55,839 nt of DNA, taken from contig CALAIW010000025.1 in NCBI GenBank assembly GCA_937922705.1, positions 1 to 55,839 of the forward strand, read 5' to 3'. The translations under genes were made by a program, and so were the position numbers. The notes under the pieces are model-generated. The model saw nothing but the letters and a program-made list of their open reading frames with translations, ran no database searches and was not told where the DNA came from. Positions 5,900-15,604 of the stretch are shown here, piece by piece; within the stretch, counting starts at the first letter, position 1, and each line of letters starts with the position of its first letter. This stretch comes from an uncultured bacterium. GTDB taxonomy: Bacteria > Atribacterota > Atribacteria > Atribacterales > Caldatribacteriaceae.

Positions 5900-8800
5900 A
5901 TGAAGTGGTTTTCTGTTTTTGGGGTTGTTTTGAGTTTTGTGGCGCTTTTTTGCGGTTTCCTCTTTGCCCAAGAGGAAGAGTTCACCATTCTCTCTATTTC
6001 CCCACCTCCTGATTCCCTGGTTCCCTCAGTCCTTACCGAAATCCGTGTAACCTTTTCCCAGGATGCAGTACCACAAGAGGAGGTTGGGGTTTTACGGGAC
6101 TTTTCTCTTCTCCCCCTTTCCATTACCCCGCCCCTTTCGGGGCAGTTTGTCTGGGAGGACGCAAAAACTCTCGTTTTGAAAATCAAGGGCGCTCTTCGAG
6201 AGGCAACGCGGTACACTTTTCGTTTTCGAGACGATTTTCGAAATGTGCGGGGGAAACTCCTTGCTGGCCGACACGATTTCACCCTCTATACCGAACCCTT
6301 AAAGGTTCTCGATGTGAAACAGGTGGATTACGTAAGCGATGGCAGTGTTGTCTTAGAGTGCTCTTTTTCTCTACCCGTTCTCCCTCAGAAACTCCGAGGC
6401 TTTCTCACCCTCCGTGATCAGGAGGGCAACGAAATTCCCTATTCTTTGCCCCTTGGTCCTGCAAGCACAAGGCTGTACATTACCACTGCGCCTCTCAGAA
6501 ACCCTATTCTGACCATTGAAATCGCTCCAGGCCTCACGAGCGAGCGAGGACCTCTTGGTCTTGAGACCGCCTATCGAAAGGTACTCACGGCAACGTATGC
6601 CTTTGAGATTCTTGGGTACTATGTGTACTTTGAGTCTCCAAAACAGTGTGTCATTACTTTCAACACCTCAACCCCAGTAGACCCAGAAAAGCTTTCTCCC
6701 TTCATTCGCGTGGAACCTGAGAGTCCTTTTACCGTTCGCCGAAGCTACAGCGGATTCGCCATTGCCGGACCTTTTCTGCCTCGAGAGCGCAAAGTCATTA
6801 CGGTGCAAAAGGGTGCACAGGCCGAGAATGGGGCAAAGCTCCTTTCTGATTTTACCCAGGCGGTCATTATTCCTGATCTCTATCCCTCTATATCCTTTCC
6901 GGTCACAGGGCTCTATATGACCTCTGCTTTGGGGGTGCGTATCCCTATAGACCTGGTGAACGTTCCCAAAGTGCGCCTTTCTCTCTGGCGACTCTATGAC
7001 AGTAACATCCCCATAGCCTTGGCCAATTTCCCTCAAGTTCCCGCTTCAGCTTTAGGAGAACTTGTTTGGGAGGACACTCTTTTCAACGACAGTCCTCCAA
7101 ATACCCCTGTTCGCAAGGCTGTTGACCTGGGAATGGTAACCGGGAATCGCAGAGGTACGTATCTTCTCGTTGCTCAGGATGCAAGCGAAGAAGGTTGGGC
7201 TTTTGCTGAGCACCTTTTTACCTTCACGGATATTGGTATTGTGGCTAAGATTTTTCCTCAGGGGATCCTTGTTTGGGCAAACTCTCTCAGCAGTGGTTTA
7301 CCCCTTTCTGGGGCCTGGGTTAAGGTTTTCTCTCGAGCCAATCAGCTCCTTTTTGAGGGCACCTGTAATGAGGATGGGGTTTTTCTTGGTACCAGAGACC
7401 TTCCTTGGGGCGAGAAAGAGACCCCTTATGTGGTGACGGTGCAGATGGAAAACGACTTGTCGTTTGTCACCTTAGAGAACGAACTTTTTGCTACTTCGGG
7501 CTTTGATATTACCGGGAGGCAGTACCTCCGAAAGGGTTACGAGGCTTTCCTCTTTCTCCCTCGCGGAGTCTTTCGCCCCGGAGAGGAACTCAGTGCTCAG
7601 GCTATTATCCGGGGTTCGGAACTCTCTGTGCCTTCGGGATTTCCAGTGCGGTTTGTGGTAAAGAATCCCTTTGGGCGAAGCATTGGAGAAATCACAACGA
7701 GTCTTTCTGCACAGGGAAGCGTAACCCTTACTTTTCCCCTTCCTGAGAATGCTCCCACAGGGGTGTACACTCTTTCCCTTACCCTTCCTGATGGGAAGAC
7801 CCTTCTTGCTGAAAAGTCCTTCCTCGTTGAGGAATTCGTTCCACCCCGAATCCGGATGGAGGTCAGTGCTTCGCCTTCTTTTGTGTCCACGGGAGGGGAT
7901 GTCAGTGTTACCGTTTCCTCAGAGTACCTCTTTGGTCGAAAGGCCAGTGACCTCCCCTATAGTGCCCAGGTGGTCTTTGAAGGCGTACCCTTTGCGCCCC
8001 CCGATTTTGCTACCTACACCTTTGGAAACGGAGAGCTCTCCTTTACTCCTGTAACCCTCCCCCTTGGAGAAGGAGTCCTCGATGCTGCAGGAAAGGCCAC
8101 TTTTTCCTTTACCGTTCCCCCGGACCTCCGTCCCCCGGCGATGCTCTCAGGAAAGGTCACCGTCACGGTAGATGACCCGGCAGGCCGTCCAGTATCGGGA
8201 AGCGCTACTGTGGCCATCTCTCCCTATCCGGTGTACTTTGGCGTTGCCCTTCCTGAGGGTGAGTTTGAACCTGGGGAACCCATAACTTTCTCCCTTGTTG
8301 CCCTTGACCCCTTGTATTCGCTTAAAGAGACCGAAGTCAGTATTCGCGTTTTTCGCATTCTCCGCCATTTTATTCTCTCTTCTCCCCAGGAGGGTGAGGG
8401 TCTCCGATATCGGGAGGAAGAAGAGCGCATCCCCGAGGTTGCTCTAACCCTTCTCCTTGCCCGGGGAAAAGGTACCTATACTTTTACTCCTCAAGCCTAT
8501 GGCGAGTACCTTGTGGAGGTAAGTGACCCCGCTTCTTTGAGCATCACAACCCGCCGCTTCTACGTCTTTGGGCGATACGGCTTTTTCCCGGGACCTGCAG
8601 CCCTCCCCGACCGGGTCATTTTGAGCCTTACACAGCCTCGGTATCGCGAGGGTGAGGAAGCAGTTCTCCGGTACCAGGCACCTTTCCCAGGAAAGGCGCT
8701 CTTCACCGTGGAAACAGACCGAATTATCCTTGCGCAAGTCCTTGAGGTTGCTGAAAATGGGGAAATTCGTTTTCCAGTTACAAAAGACATGTTCCCGAAT

Positions 8801-11215
8801 GCATACTGTTCTTTGGTTCTCCTGCAGGAAGGTGCTCCAAGAGAGGGTCTACCCCTTCGGGCTCTTGGGGTTCTTCCACTTTTTGTTGAGGCAAGCCCCC
8901 ACCGCCTTGAGGTCACTACAGAATGTGCAGACAAAGCAAAACCAGGACAACCGCTTGAGGTCAAGGTTCGGGTTCGGGATTCTTCTGGGAATCCTGTTCC
9001 TGGTGCCTCAGTCACTTTTGCCCTGGTCGATGTAGGCATTCTTGCCTTGACTGATGAACCGGTACCGGACCCCTTTGCTTTCTTTACCGCTAAACGAAAA
9101 CTTGGGGTGGGAACCTTTGACCTCTACAGCAGCCTCATCCTGGGAGAGCCTGAGACCACACCCCTCCTCCATCCCGCAGGGGGAGCCCCAGAGGAAGCGT
9201 TCCTTCGGGCTCAGCTCTCCTTCCTGCGACCAGCACTCTTCCGTATTGTCTCCATTTTCGCTCCAGACTATGGTACTGATGCCAACGGGGAAGTTGCTGC
9301 GACTTTTGACCTTCCGGATGTGGCGACAACCCTTCGTGTGGTTGCGGTAGCTTTCAAGGACGACCGCTTTGGAAGTGGGGCAAAAGAGGTTGTCTTGCAG
9401 GAGGATATTGTTGCCGAACTCACCCACCCGAGGGTTCTTGCTCCCGGTGATTCTTGTGCCATTCCCGTTACCCTCTTTTCCCAGAAAGACGCACCTTTGC
9501 AGATTACCGTAAACCTTGTACCCAATGACCTTCTTGAGGTCACGCCAAAGGACGTTTCCTTTGCCCTTCCACCGCGAGGGAAGGAAACAGCGCTCTTCTC
9601 GGTTCAGGCCAAAGGGCTTGTGGGCGATGCCACTCTTGAGCTCATCGTTCGTGCTGATGGAGAAGAAAAACGTCACTTTTTCCGTTTCCCGGTCCGTCCG
9701 GCTTCTCCAAGGGTACCAGTGACCCTTGTGGGGAGTGTGGAGCCAGGAGAGACCGTAACCATCAAGGTTCCTGAGAACTTTATTGTTGCGACTGAACAGG
9801 GAAAGCTCTTCCTCTCAGGAACACCCGATATCGACCTCAAGCGCATCGCTTCATCCCTTTGGGATTACCCTTATGGTTGCCTTGAACAGGTTGTTTCAAG
9901 CGCCTGGGTAGCACTGCTTCTTCCTGAATACTTGAAAGAAGAAGACCCTCTCCTCTTGCCGGAGGAACTTGCCCGGAGACTCCTTACTCAGAAAATCCGT
10001 CGCATCCTCTCGTTGCAAACCTACGATGGTGGCTTTAGTTCCTGGCCGCAGGGGACAAGTACTCCCTGGAACACCGCGTATGCTTTGCATCTCCTTTACG
10101 CCTCTCAAGAACGGGAGATAGACCTTCCTCAAGAGCCACTTGTGGCTGCCAAGGAATACCTCTTGCGTTTCCTTGTGGCTGTACCATATGAGGCTGATGA
10201 AGAGGGACTTCGGGACTTCTACACGGCTAAAGCTTATGCTGCTTACGTCCTTACCCTTTCTGGAGAGCGTCCTCTGGCGGCTCTTGAGGAACTTCGGGAG
10301 AAGCATTTCTACCTTCGAAAGTCTGGTCTCTTCTTCCTCGCTCTGACCTATCTTTCTCTTGGCCAAAGAGACCTTGCGAGGAACCTTGTTGGGGACTATG
10401 TGCCATCCCTTTCTGGCGAACCGCAAACTGGGGGAGTCCTTGAATCTCCTCTTCGAGAGGGTGCCTTAGCGTTGCTCTTTGCTCTTGAGCTTGACCCAAC
10501 CCATGCTCAGGCTGCCTTTCTTGCCGAGCGTCTCAGAGAGGTTCTGGCAAAGCGACCGTACGTAACGACTCAGGAAGGGGCTTTCCTCCTCCTTGCCCTT
10601 TCCCGGTACTTTGCTCAGGAGAAGCGAGGTAGTCTCTTCTCAGCGAAGCTCTCTGATGAGAAAGGGAAAGCCATTGCCTCCTTTGCTGAAAAAGAGGCTG
10701 TGACTCTTGACGTTGCTCTTCTTCCTCGAGCACCTTGGATGCTTACCAACACTGGAACCACTCGCCTTTTCTATGCCCTTGTTTGTGATGGGGTTCCTGT
10801 AACTCCTCCCGAACCCTGGGAACGAGGAGTTCGGGTACGGAAAACGTATCTTGACCGGGATGGGAATCCCCTCAAAGATGGTAGAGTCAAAAAGGGTGAC
10901 GATGTTACAGTGCTTCTTGACATTGAAGCGCCAGGAGTTCTTGAGAATGTGGCTGTTGTAGACCTTCTCCCTGGGGGTCTTGAGCCAGCAAGGGGTGTAA
11001 TACCCCAGGAGGGAATTGCTCCCGATTTTGTGGACCGCCGAGATGACCGAGTGATTATCTTTTTCTCGCGCCTTGAGGGGAGGGTTTCGTACAGGTATCT
11101 CACTGCTGCCGTTACCTCTGGAACTTTTACCGCTCCCCCTGTAAAAGCCGAGTGCATGTATAACCCGGGAATCTCGAGCCTCTCTTCTTTTGGGACACTG
11201 AGGGTGGAGGAGTAA
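5900..11215 (+). CDS. Bacterial alpha-2-macroglobulin, thioester type
   Basis: A 1771-residue periplasmic protein with an N-terminal signal peptide (hydrophobic residues 3-22, likely cut after FA). A bacterial Ig-like fold covers about residues 27-110, then come macroglobulin-like beta domains, a bait-region stretch, a central A2M domain (about 1120-1210) and an alpha-helical thioester domain with YGCLEQ, where C1327 and Q1330 would form the internal thioester. Such proteins trap attacking proteases and bind them covalently. There is no lipobox cysteine, unlike YfaS-type relatives, and no penicillin-binding protein 1C gene beside it, the usual partner. The gene has GGAGAGGAGGGG upstream, its own weak promoter (TATGAT near 5871) and a terminator behind it, so it is monocistronic. 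Confidence 0.92.
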   Translation: MKWFSVFGVVLSFVALFCGFLFAQEEEFTILSISPPPDSLVPSVLTEIRVTFSQDAVPQEEVGVLRDFSLLPLSITPPLSGQFVWEDAKTLVLKIKGALREATRYTFRFRDDFRNVRGKLLAGRHDFTLYTEPLKVLDVKQVDYVSDGSVVLECSFSLPVLPQKLRGFLTLRDQEGNEIPYSLPLGPASTRLYITTAPLRNPILTIEIAPGLTSERGPLGLETAYRKVLTATYAFEILGYYVYFESPKQCVITFNTSTPVDPEKLSPFIRVEPESPFTVRRSYSGFAIAGPFLPRERKVITVQKGAQAENGAKLLSDFTQAVIIPDLYPSISFPVTGLYMTSALGVRIPIDLVNVPKVRLSLWRLYDSNIPIALANFPQVPASALGELVWEDTLFNDSPPNTPVRKAVDLGMVTGNRRGTYLLVAQDASEEGWAFAEHLFTFTDIGIVAKIFPQGILVWANSLSSGLPLSGAWVKVFSRANQLLFEGTCNEDGVFLGTRDLPWGEKETPYVVTVQMENDLSFVTLENELFATSGFDITGRQYLRKGYEAFLFLPRGVFRPGEELSAQAIIRGSELSVPSGFPVRFVVKNPFGRSIGEITTSLSAQGSVTLTFPLPENAPTGVYTLSLTLPDGKTLLAEKSFLVEEFVPPRIRMEVSASPSFVSTGGDVSVTVSSEYLFGRKASDLPYSAQVVFEGVPFAPPDFATYTFGNGELSFTPVTLPLGEGVLDAAGKATFSFTVPPDLRPPAMLSGKVTVTVDDPAGRPVSGSATVAISPYPVYFGVALPEGEFEPGEPITFSLVALDPLYSLKETEVSIRVFRILRHFILSSPQEGEGLRYREEEERIPEVALTLLLARGKGTYTFTPQAYGEYLVEVSDPASLSITTRRFYVFGRYGFFPGPAALPDRVILSLTQPRYREGEEAVLRYQAPFPGKALFTVETDRIILAQVLEVAENGEIRFPVTKDMFPNAYCSLVLLQEGAPREGLPLRALGVLPLFVEASPHRLEVTTECADKAKPGQPLEVKVRVRDSSGNPVPGASVTFALVDVGILALTDEPVPDPFAFFTAKRKLGVGTFDLYSSLILGEPETTPLLHPAGGAPEEAFLRAQLSFLRPALFRIVSIFAPDYGTDANGEVAATFDLPDVATTLRVVAVAFKDDRFGSGAKEVVLQEDIVAELTHPRVLAPGDSCAIPVTLFSQKDAPLQITVNLVPNDLLEVTPKDVSFALPPRGKETALFSVQAKGLVGDATLELIVRADGEEKRHFFRFPVRPASPRVPVTLVGSVEPGETVTIKVPENFIVATEQGKLFLSGTPDIDLKRIASSLWDYPYGCLEQVVSSAWVALLLPEYLKEEDPLLLPEELARRLLTQKIRRILSLQTYDGGFSSWPQGTSTPWNTAYALHLLYASQEREIDLPQEPLVAAKEYLLRFLVAVPYEADEEGLRDFYTAKAYAAYVLTLSGERPLAALEELREKHFYLRKSGLFFLALTYLSLGQRDLARNLVGDYVPSLSGEPQTGGVLESPLREGALALLFALELDPTHAQAAFLAERLREVLAKRPYVTTQEGAFLLLALSRYFAQEKRGSLFSAKLSDEKGKAIASFAEKEAVTLDVALLPRAPWMLTNTGTTRLFYALVCDGVPVTPPEPWERGVRVRKTYLDRDGNPLKDGRVKKGDDVTVLLDIEAPGVLENVAVVDLLPGGLEPARGVIPQEGIAPDFVDRRDDRVIIFFSRLEGRVSYRYLTAAVTSGTFTAPPVKAECMYNPGISSLSSFGTLRVEE

Positions 11216-11249
11216 AGGGGAATTGTGTTGGTGAGGTCAGAGAAAACCG

Positions 11250-11285
11250 AGGGGCAGGAGGGTTGTAGATCCTGCCCCCTTTTCT
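11250..11285 (+). terminator. Rho-independent terminator after alpha-2-macroglobulin gene
   Basis: GGGGCAGGA (11251-11259) pairs perfectly with TCCTGCCCC (11270-11278) around a ten-base loop and is followed by CTTTT. It closes the macroglobulin transcript. Confidence 0.85.
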
Positions 11286-11367
11286 CACCTTTTGGCCTCT
11301 CCGGTTGTGAGCTCTCTTTTGCCTTAGGAGATAGGACTTCAGGTTTGCACACGTTTGCGCTCCCTTT

Positions 11368-11396
11368 TTGACCGTTCCGCTCCTGTGTGATATACT
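11368..11396 (+). promoter_or_regulatory. Sigma-70-type promoter of copper ATPase gene
   Basis: TTGACC at 11368-11373, a 17-base spacer and TATACT at 11391-11396. The start codon follows 41 bases later, which leaves room for a leader of about 35 bases with GAGGTGG as ribosome-binding site. No clear copper-responsive operator (CsoR or CopY type) was recognised beside it. Confidence 0.75.
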
Positions 11397-11437
11397 TTAG
11401 TGAATCTATAATTTGAGTAGGAAAACGAGGTGGGATT

Positions 11438-14023
11438 ATGCGTCGTGTCCACTTACGTATAGAGGGAATGCACTGCCCAAGTTGTGCAAAGCTTATTGAG
11501 AGAGAGCTTCTGGGGAAAGAAGGGGTCAGAGAGGCGAAAGTACGCTTTCCGGAGGGAGAAGGAATAGTGGTTTTTGATGAGGGAAAGGTGCAGCCTGTTG
11601 CTTTGGTCAAAGCTTTGGAGGACCTTGGATACCAGGCTCAGTTTGCGAATGAAGAGGAAATTGAAGAAGGTTCAGAAGTTCACAAAAAGCGGGCGGGACC
11701 TGAAGATGCCTCAAGTAGTGGTCGAGTAACTTTACAGATTTCAGGAATGCACTGCGCCTCGTGCGCCCTTCTTATTGAGCGTGAATTGATGCGTACTCCA
11801 GGAGTCAGAGAGGCGCGGGTGAGTTTTGCTGCCGAGAAGGCCTGGGTGGTTTTTGACCCAGGTACCACAACAGTTGGGGACCTTATCCAAGTTGTGGAAA
11901 ACGCGGGATACCGGGCATCCCTGGTAGAGAGGAAGGAAGAGGCTGTTTTGCTTGCCCGGAAGCGATTTTTCCTCGCCCTCGCTTTGAGCTTTCCTCTGCT
12001 TGTCTTCATGGCTCTTGACTTTGTCCCTCTTTTTGCGGTACGAGAGCGTATCCACCCCTTTATGGGCCTTGTGTCCTTTCTCTGTGCTACTCCTGTTCAG
12101 TTTATCCTTGGATTGCCCTTCTACCGGGGGCTTGTGGCCCAGTTTCGACGTCGTCTCCTTGGGATGGATAGCCTTATTGCCATTGGAACGTCAGTAGCCT
12201 ATGGATACAGTCTCGTTCTCTACCTCCTTTACGTTTCTGCCTCACGTACTTTTCTTTTCCACCACAGAGTGGAGCCACCACATCTGTACTTTGAAACCTC
12301 AGCCTTCCTTATCACCTTTGTTCTCCTTGGGAAGTGGCTTGAGGTAAAGGCAAAAAGGCGTACCTCTCAGGCTATTGAGAAACTCCTCTCCCTTGCTCCA
12401 AAAACAGCCCGGGTGCAGAGAAATGGTGCGTTTGTCGATGTTCCTCTTTCTGCCGTCAATGTGGGGGATGTCATTCTTGTCCGTCCTGGAGAGACTGTGC
12501 CGGTTGACGGGGAAGTCCTTGAAGGATACGCCTCGATTGATGCATCGTTCCTTACTGGGGAGAGCATTCCCGTAGAGAAGAAGCCGGGCGATACGGTTAT
12601 TGGGGGAACAGTCAACCGAACGGGAAGCTTTACCTTTGTGGCTCACCGGGTTGGGAAGGATACGGTTCTTGCTCGCATTATTCGCCTTGTGGAGGAAGCG
12701 GAAAGTTCCAAAGCCCCTATTCAGAACCTTGCTGACCGTATTGCTGGTGTTTTTGTCCCGGTGGTCCTTTTTGTGGCCCTTGTGACCTTTCTTGTATGGT
12801 ACTTTGCCTTTGGCGCTTCTCTTTCTTTTGCCCTCATGGCCATGACTGCAGTCATCGTCATTGCTTGCCCTTGCGCTCTTGGTCTTGCCACACCAACAGC
12901 ACTCGTTACCGGTCTTGGGAAAGGTGCAGAGTTTGGAATCCTCATAAAGGGTGGAGAGGCTCTAGAAGGAGCACAACACATTACTACGGTTATCTTTGAC
13001 AAAACTGGAACACTCACTCGGGGCAATCCCGAGGTGACTGATATCGTGGCTTTGTCTGGGACTGAAGAGGAGCTCTTGGCTCTTGCTGCCTCTTTGGAGG
13101 TACGTTCTGAGCACCCTCTGGCTTTGGCTTTCCTTGCCAAAGCAGAAGAGAGGTCCATTCCCTTTCGCGAGGTTGCGACGTTTTCCGTCTTTCCTGGGAA
13201 AGGGGTCACTGGGGTTATTGAGGGTGTACCCTATGTCCTTGGAAGTCCCTCTTTTGTCGCAGAGACTTTGGGAATCTCCCTTGTATCTTACGAGAGTCAC
13301 GTTGCTCGCCTTGAAGAAGAGGGAAAAACGGTTGTTGCTTTTGGGTCGGAGGGAAAGCTTCTTGGAATATTTGCCATTGCTGATCCTCTCAAAGAGACGG
13401 CACGGGATGCGGTTTTAGCACTTGAAGATATGGGACTCCAGGTGGCCATGGTTTCTGGGGATGCTTGGCGTGTTGCCCAGGCTGTGGCAAGAAAGGTTGG
13501 TATCCCAACGGTCTTTGCCGAGGTATCCCCTGAGGGAAAGGTGGCAATTGTACGGGAACTCCAGGAAAACAAAGAGAAAGTCGCTTTCGTAGGTGACGGA
13601 ATAAACGATGCTCCCGCTTTGGTCCAGGCAGACCTTGGTATTGCCATGGGCCAGGGTTCCGATATCGCCCTTGAAGCGGGAGACATTGTCCTTGCTCGGG
13701 GGGACCCAAAGGATGTGGCTTTAGCTTTTGCCCTTTCCCGAGCAACTTTTCGAAAAATCCGCGAGAATCTCTTCTTCGCCCTTTTCTATAATGTTTTGGG
13801 TATTCCTATTGCTGCTCGAGTCTTTGCCCCTTGGGGTCTTGTGCTTCGGCCAGAGCTTGCTGGTCTTGCCATGGCACTGAGCTCTCTTTCTGTAGTTTCC
13901 AATGCCCTTCTTTTGCGGAGATTTCAGCCAGGGAAAAAAGATACCCTCTCGATCCTTACACCTTTTATCCTTGGTGGTTTCTTTGTCGTGCTTTTCTTTG
14001 CTTTTGCCGCCTTAAGCGCTTGA
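11438..14023 (+). CDS. copA: Copper-exporting P1B-type ATPase
   Basis: An 861-residue P1B-1 ATPase that pumps Cu(I) out of the cytoplasm. Two N-terminal heavy-metal-associated domains carry GMHCPSC (C13, C16) and GMHCASC (near residues 104-110). The membrane core holds CPC (C477, C479) in the sixth transmembrane helix. DKTGTLT with the phosphorylated D521, the nucleotide-binding HP motif SEHPLA and [10 protein letters not shown] complete the machinery. The order and length are standard for CopA. It has its own promoter and is followed on the opposite strand by a nitroreductase gene whose end overlaps by 12 bases. No chaperone or regulator gene is adjacent. Confidence 0.95.
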   Translation: MRRVHLRIEGMHCPSCAKLIERELLGKEGVREAKVRFPEGEGIVVFDEGKVQPVALVKALEDLGYQAQFANEEEIEEGSEVHKKRAGPEDASSSGRVTLQISGMHCASCALLIERELMRTPGVREARVSFAAEKAWVVFDPGTTTVGDLIQVVENAGYRASLVERKEEAVLLARKRFFLALALSFPLLVFMALDFVPLFAVRERIHPFMGLVSFLCATPVQFILGLPFYRGLVAQFRRRLLGMDSLIAIGTSVAYGYSLVLYLLYVSASRTFLFHHRVEPPHLYFETSAFLITFVLLGKWLEVKAKRRTSQAIEKLLSLAPKTARVQRNGAFVDVPLSAVNVGDVILVRPGETVPVDGEVLEGYASIDASFLTGESIPVEKKPGDTVIGGTVNRTGSFTFVAHRVGKDTVLARIIRLVEEAESSKAPIQNLADRIAGVFVPVVLFVALVTFLVWYFAFGASLSFALMAMTAVIVIACPCALGLATPTALVTGLGKGAEFGILIKGGEALEGAQHITTVIFDKTGTLTRGNPEVTDIVALSGTEEELLALAASLEVRSEHPLALAFLAKAEERSIPFREVATFSVFPGKGVTGVIEGVPYVLGSPSFVAETLGISLVSYESHVARLEEEGKTVVAFGSEGKLLGIFAIADPLKETARDAVLALEDMGLQVAMVSGDAWRVAQAVARKVGIPTVFAEVSPEGKVAIVRELQENKEKVAFVGDGINDAPALVQADLGIAMGQGSDIALEAGDIVLARGDPKDVALAFALSRATFRKIRENLFFALFYNVLGIPIAARVFAPWGLVLRPELAGLAMALSSLSVVSNALLLRRFQPGKKDTLSILTPFILGGFFVVLFFAFAALSA

Positions 14024-14524
14024 GAAATCTTCCCAGCGCAGGATTGCAGAGAGCTCCTTTTTCTTTGGTGCTTTTGGTATTTCCCTGGGGTATCCGACAG
14101 CAAGAATCACCGCAAGTTCAAAATTGTCTGGGCAGTGTACGAGGCGCTTTACCGCCTCTGAGTGGGCTTTGCGGTGTGAATTAATCCAGCACGTCCCAAG
14201 GCCATATGCCCAGGCAGCGATAATGATGTTTTCTGCAGCAGCACAAGCGTCCTCTAAACCGGTTTCCGCATCTTTTTCGTAAAAAATGCCTATGGCTGCT
14301 CTTGCTTCTTTCAAGAATCTTCCCCATGGGCAGAGTTCTGCCAGGGCGTGTCTTTTCTCGCTCTCGGTGATGACTACAAAGACCCAGGGTTGCCTGTTGT
14401 AGCCAGAGGGAGCAAGTCTTCCACAATCGATAAGGTCTTCAAGGATTTCTCGGGGGATTTCTTTTGTCTCATCGTATGCCCTCACACTTCTTCGGGATTT
14501 TATAACCTGAAGAACTTCTTTCAT
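14012..14524 (-). CDS. Nitroreductase-family flavoprotein
   Basis: A 170-residue nitroreductase-like FMN protein. These enzymes reduce nitro groups, quinones or flavins with NAD(P)H. The N-terminal SRRSVRAY (FMN phosphate contacts), [11 protein letters not shown] and the C-terminal [12 protein letters not shown] are family hallmarks; the middle YGLGTCWIN segment is also typical. The start is the ATG at 14524 with AAAGGAGTGGGG four bases ahead; the frame continues upstream but without support. It converges on the copper ATPase, with a 12-base overlap of the coding ends. It is short, like the compact anaerobe nitroreductases. Substrate not predictable. Confidence 0.88.
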   Translation of the reverse strand: MKEVLQVIKSRRSVRAYDETKEIPREILEDLIDCGRLAPSGYNRQPWVFVVITESEKRHALAELCPWGRFLKEARAAIGIFYEKDAETGLEDACAAAENIIIAAWAYGLGTCWINSHRKAHSEAVKRLVHCPDNFELAVILAVGYPREIPKAPKKKELSAILRWEDFSSA

Positions 14525-14736
14525 GTTGCCCCACTCCTTTCTCAGGGTATACCATCTGCTGGTGGTATCTTCGTAAAAGGTTGTCAACTTTACATGGCTT
14601 ATTTACCACCTTCCGAGCACCCTGCTCAAGGCCTTCCCCGCAGTTTTTGAACAAGTCTGGGAGAGACTCCTTCTTGGGGCATTTGTGATCGTTCCCTCGG
14701 GTTTTTAAGGGAGGTATTTGGATTTTTGGAGAACAC

Positions 14737-14760
14737 GTCACAAAGGGTACACTTTGTGAC
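14737..14760. repeat. Perfect 9-bp inverted repeat in intergenic region
   Basis: GTCACAAAG and CTTTGTGAC are separated by GGTACA, and on the plus strand CCCCCCTTTT follows. The region 14525-14882 otherwise has no gene I can support; it holds several further short palindromic GTAC-containing motifs (14792-14846). The element could be a transcription-factor operator or a weak plus-strand terminator, but no plus-strand gene ends close by. Confidence 0.45.
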
Positions 14761-14882
14761 CCCCCTTTTGAGGCCAAATGGACGCCGCTTAGGTACTCTG
14801 GGAGTGCAGTACCACAAGGTGCACTGCAGGCGGTACCCTCACAGGGTTCGTGCGGGTAAGGGCTAAAGGGAGACCAAAATCC

Positions 14883-14957
14883 TGGTGGGCGAAAGAGGAT
14901 TCGAACCTCTGACCCCTTGCTTGTAAGGCAAGTGCTCTCCCCCTGAGCTATTCGCCC
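14883..14957 (-). tRNA. tRNA-Val (anticodon TAC)
   Basis: Read on the minus strand, the acceptor stem GGGCGAA pairs with TTCGCCC, followed by A and the encoded CCA. The anticodon arm is CTTGC, loop CTTACAA, GCAAG, giving anticodon TAC (reads GTA valine codons). The T arm contains GGTTCGAATCC. Length is 75 bases including CCA. A minus-strand extended -10 (TGATATAAT, core at 14973-14968) lies 11 bases before the 5' end. Confidence 0.96.
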
Positions 14958-14968
14958 ACCATATTCCA

Positions 14969-15265
14969 TTATATCATACTCAGAAACTTCCAAAACACAT
15001 GTGGCACTCGAACTTGTCGCTGAATTTTGGTGCTCTGTCCTTGAAGCTTTCCGAACCGTTCTGTAGTCAAATTGGTACTCTGCACCAAAGAGGTTTGAGT
15101 GTTCTTCAATGGTCCCATTGCGCAAGAAGAGGTAGTACGGGTACCTTCTTTTTTGAAACCGAAGCCAGTACTACTACCCTTATCCGAGGAAATCCCAAAG
15201 GCTTGTTTCTGAGCATTTCTGAGAAGTGGAGTGCCGAGTTTCTGTACTTCTTCAAAGAAAGACAT
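14969..15265 (-). CDS. Doubtful small hypothetical gene, possibly decayed
   Basis: A 98-residue frame with a good ribosome-binding site (AAAGGAG eight bases before ATG 15265). The first 25 residues (MSFFEEVQKLGTPLLRNAQK) look like the amphipathic start of small zinc-ribbon proteins, but the rest is low in structure, has no cysteine pairs and looks shifted out of frame. Its end reaches the promoter of tRNA-Val. I take it as a decayed or spurious gene; no function can be given. Confidence 0.25.
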   Translation of the reverse strand: MSFFEEVQKLGTPLLRNAQKQAFGISSDKGSSTGFGFKKEGTRTTSSCAMGPLKNTQTSLVQSTNLTTERFGKLQGQSTKIQRQVRVPHVFWKFLSMI

Positions 15266-15311
15266 GGGTACCACTCCTTTCTGTGGGGTATGCGTTGGAC
15301 TACGGATATGG

Positions 15312-15317
15312 TATACT
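15312..15317 (+). promoter_or_regulatory. Extended -10 promoter of cobalamin riboswitch transcript
   Basis: TATACT preceded by TGG gives an extended -10 (TGGTATACT). Transcription would begin near 15324, at the start of the riboswitch. No good -35 is seen 17 bases upstream. Confidence 0.55.
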
Positions 15318-15321
15318 TAAG

Positions 15322-15600
15322 GTGGTTCGTTTCAGGTGGACGTAGTCCTTAATAGGGAAGCCGGTGGAAATCCGGCGCGGTCCCGCCACTGTGACCGGGG
15401 AGGAAAGCACCTAAGCCACTGGGGAAACCTGGGAAGGTGTGCTGTAACCGATGAACCGGGAGCCAGGAGACCTGCCTGGAACGTATCCCAACCACTCTTC
15501 GCGGAAAGAGGAGGTGGGGAAAGTGTCCTGGACTCCGCCCCAGGCCACCGAGGTATCCCTCCCTCTCCCCCTCCTCCTTCGCGAACAGTAAAGGAGGAGC
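15322..15600 (+). promoter_or_regulatory. Cobalamin (B12) riboswitch with SD-sequestering platform
   Basis: The aptamer (about 15322-15490) holds the diagnostic blocks: AATAGGGAAGCCGGTG, GCGGTCCCGCCACTGT, GCCACTGGGGAAACCTGGGA and GAGCCAGGAGACCTGCC. In the expression platform CTCCTCCTT (15571-15579) pairs perfectly with AAGGAGGAG (15591-15599), which is the ribosome-binding site of btuF. An upstream purine tract AGAGGAGGTGGGG (15508-15520) can compete for the same CTCC strand. So the switch probably acts on translation: with cobalamin bound the btuF ribosome-binding site is hidden. No terminator is present, in agreement with this. Confidence 0.93.
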
Positions 15601-15604
15601 GGAA

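Noticed and set aside
14469-15125. 218-residue minus-strand frame
   Set aside because: It runs straight through tRNA-Val and overlaps the nitroreductase start; no domain and no ribosome-binding site.
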